A DNA stretch of 19,989 bases from DASPJL01 sp035628645 (lineage in GTDB: Bacteria; Bacteroidota; Bacteroidia; Cytophagales; Cyclobacteriaceae). Under the pieces are notes generated by a model. The model made no database searches. It was not told the DNA's origin and saw only the letters and a list, made by a program, of their open reading frames with translations. Below, in pieces: positions 14,351-19,989 of this stretch. The position numbers and the translations under genes are program-made. The first letter of the stretch is position 1, and each line of letters opens with the position of its first letter. Where the stretch lies: the NCBI GenBank assembly GCA_035628645.1, contig DASPJL010000091.1, positions 1 through 19,989 on the forward strand, given 5' to 3'.

Positions 14351-14358
14351 CAAAAGTA
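14351..14358 (-). promoter_or_regulatory. Possible -7 element for the methyltransferase gene
   Basis: Read on the minus strand the bases are TACTTTTG, an exact TAnnTTTG match, 22 bases from the GTG start and within the 99-base gap after the hydrolase gene. No well-spaced -33 element was seen. Confidence 0.35.
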
Positions 14359-14428
14359 AAGAATAGTTGTAAGCTTTAGTTTAGCAAGGCCGGCATTTGT
14401 GTGTAAATCAATACCAACATTCCCATTT

Positions 14429-15259
14429 TCAACGAGAAGGAATAAGGGAAAGCGCGTTTTTTAACTCCTCATGAAATTGCGGATAATCATTCAAATTCCT
14501 ATGAGTTCCGCCTTTTATAATAATAAACCTGTCTGTTTCTTTGAGGTATCTAGCCAATTCTTCGGCCTGATTAAAAGGAATAATTTCATCTTCCGTACCA
14601 TGAAAAATGTAAACCGGCGCCTTGATCTTCTTTACATTTTCCTTGTTGTTGAGCGAAAGTCGAAGGATCAAAGAAGTTGGGGTAAACCTTGGGGCATGAT
14701 GGTCCACCAATTCCTTGATATTTAAATAAGGCGTTTCTAGAATGACCAGCTTTGGATTGTTTTCTGCCGCTACTTTTGAAGCAATGCCCGTCCCCATTGA
14801 TCTTCCATAAAGCACAATCTTTTCCTGGGGATAAAATTTTAAAGCATAGCCATATACTTTCCTGCCCATTTCCAACAGCGAGTTTTGATTTAATGCCCCT
14901 GTACTCTTTCCAAAAGTAGGGTAATCCACTATCAACAAGTCAAATCCTTTTTCAGTAAAATCAGGGGCGATTGTACCCCAGCGGGATAAGTTATCTGCAT
15001 TACCATGAAAATAGACAACACATCCTTTTCGTGCCTGGCTTTTAAAATAAAGCCCATGTATTTGACTTTTTCCTGCTTTTATAAATACCTCCTCAAAAGG
15101 CTGATCAAATTCAAATACATAGCTCCGGGGAAGTGACGTGGCCTGAAACAGTAGCCTGAATTGAAAAAAATAGAAGAATGCTCCTACCAGAACCTGAACA
15201 GCAACCAGTATTATGACAACCCAAACCACCACTTTTTTAATCATTGTTAAAAAAGTCAT
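14429..15259 (-). CDS. Membrane-anchored alpha/beta hydrolase
   Basis: The 276-residue protein has one N-terminal transmembrane helix (about 10-33) and an alpha/beta hydrolase domain. The catalytic triad is Ser154 in GRSMGTG, Asp224 in HGTEDEIIP and His253 in GGTHRNL; FHGNADN (84-90) forms the oxyanion region. It resembles the BEM46/YfhR-like serine hydrolases, whose natural substrates are mostly unknown; esterase or peptidase activity is possible. The catalytic domain may lie on either side of the membrane; the basic residues before the helix suggest a cytosolic N-terminus, hence a periplasmic domain. ATG at 15259 or at 15244 could be the start. It follows the NfeD-type protease gene after 16 bases and is probably co-transcribed. 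Confidence 0.88.
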   Translation of the reverse strand: MTFLTMIKKVVVWVVIILVAVQVLVGAFFYFFQFRLLFQATSLPRSYVFEFDQPFEEVFIKAGKSQIHGLYFKSQARKGCVVYFHGNADNLSRWGTIAPDFTEKGFDLLIVDYPTFGKSTGALNQNSLLEMGRKVYGYALKFYPQEKIVLYGRSMGTGIASKVAAENNPKLVILETPYLNIKELVDHHAPRFTPTSLILRLSLNNKENVKKIKAPVYIFHGTEDEIIPFNQAEELARYLKETDRFIIIKGGTHRNLNDYPQFHEELKNALSLIPSR

Positions 15260-15275
15260 ATTATTTCACCTCTTC

Positions 15276-16652
15276 TCACGCTTCTACCTTCTTAACTTTT
15301 AATGACGTTCCTTCATCCGAAATCACCACAATATTTTCATCTTTTTCAATATATTCCCCTCTGGAATAAGCGTCAAAGATTTGCTCGCCAATTATAATTT
15401 TGCCGCTGGGCCTTAATACCGTATATGACTTCCCTACTTCACCAACCATCGACTGTATCCTAAAACTTGAATTGTACCCCATTTTGCTGTCCTGGACATT
15501 AGGCAGGGCAATATTATTTCGAAAATGTGTGCTACCTGTAGCCTTCCAGCCCCCAACTATCATCAGTATAATTCCTCCTAAAAATCCGCTCAGGGCAATT
15601 AATATCGGTACTACTACCTCATGGATCTGAATAAGCGAAAAGTCAAAAAAATCATTACTTATCATAGCCAGTGCCAGGGAACCCACCATGAGTATTATCC
15701 CTGAAATTCCTGCAATACCGAATCCGGGAATCACGAAAATTTCAACTGCCAGCAGCATCACGCCGATAAAAAACAAAATAATCTCCCAATTGTCAGCCAG
15801 TCCACTTAAATAATAAGGAATGAAATATAAAACAAGCGCCAGCCCGGCGGCAGCAATTGGAAATATCATTCCCGGGCTTTGGAATTCCAAATATATGCCG
15901 CCTAAAATGATGAGGATCAACAATCCGCTTACAAAGGGATTCATAAAAAAAGAGATGACTTTTTCAGTTGCCGAAAGTTCAAATCTCACTTCTTCATAGG
16001 ACGCAAATCCCGCAAATTTCAATACCTCAGCTACATTTAAGGCTTTCTTTTCACAGTATCCCAGCTTTATGGCTTCCGTTGTAGTCAGACTTAAAACCTT
16101 TCCTGCCTGGTTCAATGTGTCTGAGGCCAGGTCTGCATCCACCATTGCCTCTGCCAGCGCAGGATTTCTCCCATTAGCTTCTGCCGTAGACCGCATTATC
16201 GACCGCATATAGGATTGATATTTTCCGCCGGCAGCAGTACCATCTCCAGTTACCACTGTGGCCGCACCTATGTTTGCTCCAGGAGCCATATAAATACTGT
16301 CGCAGGCAATGGAAATAAGCGCACCTGCAGAAGCCGCATTTTTATTGATAAATACAACAATTGGTTTTGGAAATTCCAACAACCTCGTTCTGATTTCATC
16401 CGCATCATTTAAGGTTCCTCCATAAGTATTCATCTCAATGACAACGCCTTCAGCCTTTATTTCAAGCGCTCTTTCCAAAGCCAGCTTCACATATCTGTTG
16501 GATTGCGGATTTATTTCAGATTTAATTTCCATCAAAAGAACTTTTCCTTTGTCAGAAGCAGTTTGTGCATAAGAAGTATGTATAAAAGGGAAAAATAGAT
16601 GGATCTGAAATAAGAAAATTATAAATAAGTAAAATTGTCTGTTGCCCTTCAT
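15276..16652 (-). CDS. NfeD-family membrane-bound serine protease (ClpP-class)
   Basis: The 458-residue protein starts with a signal peptide (MKGNRQFYLFIIFLFQI... cleavage after SYAQ or so), followed by a ClpP-like protease domain (about 35-225). The oxyanion part is MNTYGGT (74-80), the nucleophile is Ser108 in NAASAGA, and Lys144 is a candidate general base. Several transmembrane helices (about 240-370) follow, then an OB-fold NfeD domain at the end (MVGEVGKSYTVLRPSGK to the C-terminus). This is the long NfeD form, usually paired with stomatin-like proteins (floA/SPFH), and implicated in membrane quality control; no stomatin gene is adjacent here. It heads the minus-strand pair with the alpha/beta hydrolase and diverges from the next gene with only 38 bases between start codons. 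Confidence 0.92.
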   Translation of the reverse strand: MKGNRQFYLFIIFLFQIHLFFPFIHTSYAQTASDKGKVLLMEIKSEINPQSNRYVKLALERALEIKAEGVVIEMNTYGGTLNDADEIRTRLLEFPKPIVVFINKNAASAGALISIACDSIYMAPGANIGAATVVTGDGTAAGGKYQSYMRSIMRSTAEANGRNPALAEAMVDADLASDTLNQAGKVLSLTTTEAIKLGYCEKKALNVAEVLKFAGFASYEEVRFELSATEKVISFFMNPFVSGLLILIILGGIYLEFQSPGMIFPIAAAGLALVLYFIPYYLSGLADNWEIILFFIGVMLLAVEIFVIPGFGIAGISGIILMVGSLALAMISNDFFDFSLIQIHEVVVPILIALSGFLGGIILMIVGGWKATGSTHFRNNIALPNVQDSKMGYNSSFRIQSMVGEVGKSYTVLRPSGKIIIGEQIFDAYSRGEYIEKDENIVVISDEGTSLKVKKVEA

Positions 16653-16661
16653 TTTTGAAAT

Positions 16662-16669
16662 TATATTTG
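16662..16669 (+). promoter_or_regulatory. -7 promoter element for the DUF4905-LysM unit
   Basis: TATATTTG matches TAnnTTTG exactly. A TTG at 16642-16644 is about 17 bases upstream and may be the -33 element, although it lies inside nfeD. Transcription would begin around 16676, giving a very short leader to the TTG start at 16691. Confidence 0.5.
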
Positions 16670-16690
16670 CAAAAAACCTAATTTAATTAA

Positions 16691-17482
16691 TTGCCCACGA
16701 AATTAAAGCAAAACTTCTCTTTTCTTTTTAAATGGAATATCTGGAAAATTATCTTTGATAACCATCTTCCATTGATGGCCATTGAATTAAGGGATTTAGA
16801 AGATAAAAAGACCGACATCGTCTTGATAGATTATCAGAAAGCCAATATTCAAGCATTTTCCGCTCCTGAAATGGCTTGGTTATCAGGACCTGTCGGAATG
16901 AGTAATGGACGTCTTCTGTTACAAAAATTTAAAGACCTTCAGTTTCCAGATCCCAAGGGATTTGTGATTTTTGATGTATTTAAACAGCAAACCCTGGTCG
17001 AGGAAAACGATGGTTCCTTCGCATTTTTTTCCGACAACAAAGCGATCACCACGCGAATTTTTTTCGATCAGATTATTTTTGAAAGCTATGACCTGGTTAC
17101 AGGAATAATAGAAGAATTAGATCAAGAAACACGCAAAAAACTTACTCCTGAGGAAGTAAAAATTTCACTGCCTCTACAATATAATGAAGGCAATGTTCAT
17201 TTTAGTACTGTAAGTACCTTTGTCAAAAAATGCACAAATAAAGAGGCAATCAAGGGGGTGGAATATCTTGAAACGGCCACAACAATCATCGTTTCTTATT
17301 ATATTCGCGCTCATGAAAAGCTGGAAAACTTCCTGCTGATAACAGACGGGGAAGGGGTCGTTATGGAAGACATTTTATTGGATTCTGATCTGCCGGGAAT
17401 GAGTAAGGACACGTTTTTTGTAAAAGACAATCACCTATATTTTGTTAAAAATAAAAAAGAGATACAGAGCTATGCGTTATAA
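16691..17482 (+). CDS. DUF4905-like hypothetical protein
   Basis: The 263-residue protein reads PTKLKQNFSFLFKWNIWKIIFDN, then MAIELRDLEDKKTDIVLIDYQ. The strand-rich sequence with recurrent aromatic residues and LVEENDGSFAFFSDNKAITTRIFFDQ suggests a beta-propeller-like or beta-sandwich fold. I recall a Cytophagales family called DUF4905 with this N-terminus; the name is tentative. There is no signal peptide, so it is probably cytosolic. The start is TTG at 16691; an ATG 28 codons later would cut off the conserved beginning. It overlaps the next gene by 11 bases, pointing to a shared transcript and translational coupling. No function is known. Confidence 0.7.
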   Translation: MPTKLKQNFSFLFKWNIWKIIFDNHLPLMAIELRDLEDKKTDIVLIDYQKANIQAFSAPEMAWLSGPVGMSNGRLLLQKFKDLQFPDPKGFVIFDVFKQQTLVEENDGSFAFFSDNKAITTRIFFDQIIFESYDLVTGIIEELDQETRKKLTPEEVKISLPLQYNEGNVHFSTVSTFVKKCTNKEAIKGVEYLETATTIIVSYYIRAHEKLENFLLITDGEGVVMEDILLDSDLPGMSKDTFFVKDNHLYFVKNKKEIQSYAL

Positions 17483-18611
17483 AGCACAAAAGACAATTAC
17501 CATTTTTGTTTGCTTCTTCTTAGTTATAACAGTCAAAAGTCTTGCTAATGCACCGCTTGACTCCATCGGCATAGAGAAACAAGGGAATAAAATTTTTATT
17601 TTGCACAAGGTAGATGCCAAAGAAACTTTGTATTCCCTCTCCAGAAGATACAATGTAAAAACAGATCAGATCCAGCAAGAAAACCCGGAGCTCAAGGAAG
17701 GGCTGAAAATAGGCCAGATTCTTCGGATTCCTTATGAACCAAAGGCTACCGTTGCTGTCCAAAAAGCCAACTCGGCAGAAAAAGGTGTAAAAACGCATAC
17801 CGTAAGCGCAGGACAGACGCTTTATTCCATCTCCCGGGAATACAATGTAACTATCGATAATATTAAAAAATGGAACAACTTAACGTCTAATGAACTAGAC
17901 CTGAATCAGGAAATTATAGTTGGAATGGCTTCTTCAAATGAAAAACCGTTACCATCCAAACCTCAGGAAACCGTTATAACCGAAAAAGTAGAGGTTTCAA
18001 ATTTGCCTAATTTCAAATACGATTCAAGAGGCAATAAAATACATGTGGCCCAGCCCGGGCAGACTTTATATTCTATTGCCCAGACTTACAATACCACTCC
18101 TGAGACATTAAAAAATTGGAACAACCTGGCAAGTAACGAAATTTCATCCGGCCAGGAAATTGTCGTAGAAAAAGTTAAATCAAAAGAAGTTGCCGAGGTT
18201 GTAGAAAACAATCAGGAGGGGAAAAACAATACTCCACAAAATACGGTTGCTGCCAATAACCAAAGCACTGAAATCAATCGACCGGTCATTCATTCACCGG
18301 AACCAGTAAAGTCGACCAAAACCTCTTCCGGATTTAACAAAATAATTGACAGAGGATTAGCCGAGGCGATTGAAGAATCAGGAGACAATCCCAAGTTTCT
18401 GGCTTTGCACAAAACCGCCAGTGTAGGCACCATTATTCAGGTAAAAAATGAATTAAACAATTTATATATATTTGCCAGAGTAATAGGAAAATTGCCAAAT
18501 ACAGGTGAGAATGACAGACTGGTAATTAAATTATCCAAGAAAGCATATGATAAACTTGGAGCGGTAGATAAGAGATTTCCGGTAGAAGTATCCTATGTAC
18601 CAAATGATTAA
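17472..18611 (+). CDS. LysM-repeat protein with C-terminal RlpA-like double-psi beta-barrel
   Basis: The 379-residue protein has a signal peptide (MRYKAQKTITIFVCFFLVIT, cleavage near LANA), three LysM domains (about 44-87, 107-150, 189-232, each with the ETLYSLS or QTLYSI core), a Ser/Thr/Asn/Pro-rich linker and a C-terminal domain (about 294-375) with GLAEAIEESGDNPKFLALHKTASVGT and RLVIKLSKKAYDKLGAVD, resembling the RlpA-like double-psi barrel. LysM binds peptidoglycan, so the protein is likely a periplasmic or outer-envelope wall-binding protein. The catalytic role of the barrel is unclear. The ATG at 17472 overlaps the upstream stop by 11 bases; a TTG ten codons earlier is in frame, but the signal peptide starts naturally at the ATG. 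Confidence 0.9.
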   Translation: MRYKAQKTITIFVCFFLVITVKSLANAPLDSIGIEKQGNKIFILHKVDAKETLYSLSRRYNVKTDQIQQENPELKEGLKIGQILRIPYEPKATVAVQKANSAEKGVKTHTVSAGQTLYSISREYNVTIDNIKKWNNLTSNELDLNQEIIVGMASSNEKPLPSKPQETVITEKVEVSNLPNFKYDSRGNKIHVAQPGQTLYSIAQTYNTTPETLKNWNNLASNEISSGQEIVVEKVKSKEVAEVVENNQEGKNNTPQNTVAANNQSTEINRPVIHSPEPVKSTKTSSGFNKIIDRGLAEAIEESGDNPKFLALHKTASVGTIIQVKNELNNLYIFARVIGKLPNTGENDRLVIKLSKKAYDKLGAVDKRFPVEVSYVPND

Positions 18612-18675
18612 ACTCACCGCATTAATTTTTTTGGCTAAATTGCTATTTTAGCTGCTCAATTACCTTTTTAATAGT

Positions 18676-19260
18676 ATGGCAGAGAACGCCTTTTCAGATA
18701 CCTTCAGCCTTGTTCGTAAAATCCTCTGGAACTTTCTGTTTGTGATATTTTATCCCATTATTACCACATTTTCCTTATTATTTATGGGAGTAATATGGTT
18801 TTTTTCTACTATTTCCAAAGTACTTAGAAGAATTGAAAGAGGTAAAAACTCCTTAATTGAACTGAAAAAACCCGATTGGGAACCCTTGACTACTGTAGGC
18901 GGCTGTCGGATAGAAAAACTGTTTGTAGATAATATTTTGTTTGGCCCGACGTACTACAAATTCAGATCAGAACCGGCCATTGATGCCCTTGCTGACAGCT
19001 TTTACGGTGATTTTACCTATAAATGTTTTGACGGAATTTTGTTACAAAAATGGAACTCAACCACCTATAAGGATCTTCCCGATTTTACCCTCGTTTATCT
19101 TGACGCAAGAACTGGGAAAATAACCGACATTGAAAAAATCAAATCATTTTCATGGGTCGCTAAACAGGTAAATGAAAATGAAGTGATAATCAAATGGTTT
19201 AATGGAACCGAAGGCGGTGAAGTAAAGGTTAATAAAAATGAATTGCAGCCTTCTAAATAA
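18676..19260 (+). CDS. Membrane-anchored hypothetical protein
   Basis: The 194-residue protein has a hydrophobic N-terminal region of about 35 residues (about 15-50, ILWNFLFVIFYPIITTFSLLFMGVIWFFSTI), enough for one long helix or a hairpin, followed by a basic patch (KVLRRIERGK) and a soluble domain of about 140 residues rich in Asp, Lys and aromatic residues (RIEKLFVDNILFGPTYYKF, KCFDGILLQKW). Positive charges after the helix suggest a cytosolic soluble domain. No family was recognised. The gene follows the LysM gene after 64 bases and its end overlaps the start of the DUF2400 gene by 23 bases, so those two are probably translated together. Confidence 0.75.
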   Translation: MAENAFSDTFSLVRKILWNFLFVIFYPIITTFSLLFMGVIWFFSTISKVLRRIERGKNSLIELKKPDWEPLTTVGGCRIEKLFVDNILFGPTYYKFRSEPAIDALADSFYGDFTYKCFDGILLQKWNSTTYKDLPDFTLVYLDARTGKITDIEKIKSFSWVAKQVNENEVIIKWFNGTEGGEVKVNKNELQPSK

Positions 19261-19989
19261 ATACAACAAATTGGATTTAAAATCTTTTTTAGAGGAAAAA
19301 TACGAGAAGTATAATCATCCGTCCTTCATTGAACTCGATCCCATAAGCATCCCTCACTTATTTTCCCAAAAACAGGATATCGAAATAATGGGTTTCCTGT
19401 CTGCTACTTTGGCCTGGGGACAAAGGGCAACCATTATTAACAAATGTAAGGAACTCATAAAACTTATGGATGGCGCTCCTTATGATTTTATTTTGAATCA
19501 TGAGGAAAACGACTTGAAGCGCCTTTTAGATTTTAAACACCGAACGTTCAATTCTACGGATATGCTTTATTTTATTCATTTTTTTAAGACTTATTATAAG
19601 ATATATCATTCATTAGAGGATGCATTTTTAATAGAGGCAAACCAAAATACAGCAACCATTGAGCAAGGGTTAAATAATTTTCAAAAGGCATTTATCGGTT
19701 TACCCGAATTTCCCAACCGGACCAGAAAGCACATTTCTTCTCCTGATTCAAAATCTGCCTGTAAACGACTGAACATGTTTCTCCGGTGGATGGTCAGAAG
19801 TGATGACAAAGGCGTTGATTTTGGGATATGGAAGAAATTAAAACCCTCCCAACTTATCTGTCCGTGCGATGTGCATGTGGACAGAATAGCCAGGAGGCTA
19901 GGATTAATAAAAAGAAAACAAACAGACTGGTTAACCGCCGTTGAACTCACCGAAAGGTTAAAAGAATTTGACCCTCATGACCCCGTAAA
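19238..19989 (+). CDS. DUF2400 / TIGR02757 family protein (partial at the end)
   Basis: 250 codons are present and the stop is beyond base 19989; the family is usually about 255-260 residues, so only a few are missing. It reads MNCSLLNKYNKLDLKSFLEEKYEKYN, then DPISIPHLFSQKQDIEIMGFLSATLAWGQRATI and the C-terminal CPCDVHVDRIARRLGL...EFDPHDPVK. The CDVHVDRIARRLGL stretch recalls the HhH-GPD DNA-glycosylase fold (PVDVHVRR), so a nucleic-acid role is an inference only. The ATG at 19238 gives a 23-base overlap with the upstream gene; a TTG at about 19271 is an alternative. No signal or membrane segment is present. Confidence 0.88.
   Translation, partial: MNCSLLNKYNKLDLKSFLEEKYEKYNHPSFIELDPISIPHLFSQKQDIEIMGFLSATLAWGQRATIINKCKELIKLMDGAPYDFILNHEENDLKRLLDFKHRTFNSTDMLYFIHFFKTYYKIYHSLEDAFLIEANQNTATIEQGLNNFQKAFIGLPEFPNRTRKHISSPDSKSACKRLNMFLRWMVRSDDKGVDFGIWKKLKPSQLICPCDVHVDRIARRLGLIKRKQTDWLTAVELTERLKEFDPHDPV

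Noticed and set aside
18627..18652. Hairpin GCTAAA / TTTAGC as terminator of the LysM gene
   Set aside because: The stem has only six pairs and no following T run; the same bases look more like a degraded -7 element (TATTTTAG) for the next gene, and neither reading is firm.
19681..19950. Minus-strand ORF of 89 codons at the window end
   Set aside because: It is antisense to the DUF2400 gene, which has family motifs in the other frame.

Overview
The window looks like an ordinary chromosomal stretch of a Bacteroidota member, probably of the order Cytophagales. The evidence is an AT-rich composition; A-rich leaders without clear Shine-Dalgarno sequences; -7 elements of the TAnnTTTG type; an IspG of the long, three-domain kind; a LysM/RlpA-like protein; and several small families (DUF2721, DUF6728-like, DUF4905-like, DUF2400/TIGR02757) that I associate with this phylum. 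No rRNA, tRNA, CRISPR array, phage gene or transposase gene was seen.

Layout. 1-1033 (minus): the electron-transfer flavoprotein pair etfB-etfA, etfA cut by the window edge. 1386-2146 (plus): a small TPR protein and a DUF2721 membrane protein. 2143-3905 (minus): replicative helicase dnaB followed by a 65-residue protein of unknown function. 3906-4570: a 665-base gene-free region with the most unusual structure of the window: DnaA-box-like units at 11-base spacing next to dnaB, then a tract of degenerate heptamers split by a 423-base element that has 23-base terminal inverted repeats and an 8-base flanking duplication. 4571-7906 (minus): a probable lipoprotein M28 peptidase, a 61-residue membrane protein and ispG of the MEP isoprenoid pathway. 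8062-10653 (plus): a soluble histidine kinase with five PAS domains and no receiver. 10713-11843 (minus): a multi-spanning DUF5009/HGSNAT-type membrane protein.

11844-12478 is mostly non-coding but holds a 43-codon basic ORF. It is followed by a PRC-barrel protein (plus) facing tatA (minus) across a long hairpin. 13095-16652 (minus) holds tatA, an RlmI-type methyltransferase, a membrane-anchored alpha/beta hydrolase and a membrane serine protease of the NfeD/ClpP class; the last two are 16 bases apart and look like an operon. 16691-19989 (plus) is a compact run: a DUF4905-like protein, an overlapping LysM/RlpA-like envelope protein, a membrane-anchored hypothetical, and a DUF2400/TIGR02757 protein cut by the window end.

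The genes are mainly housekeeping (redox, replication, isoprenoids, protein export, envelope). No novel multigene defence or biosynthetic system was found. The best candidates for something undescribed are the non-autonomous mobile element with its preserved empty-site phase, the phased DnaA-box cluster upstream of dnaB, the recurring heptamer repeats, and the 43-residue ORF.
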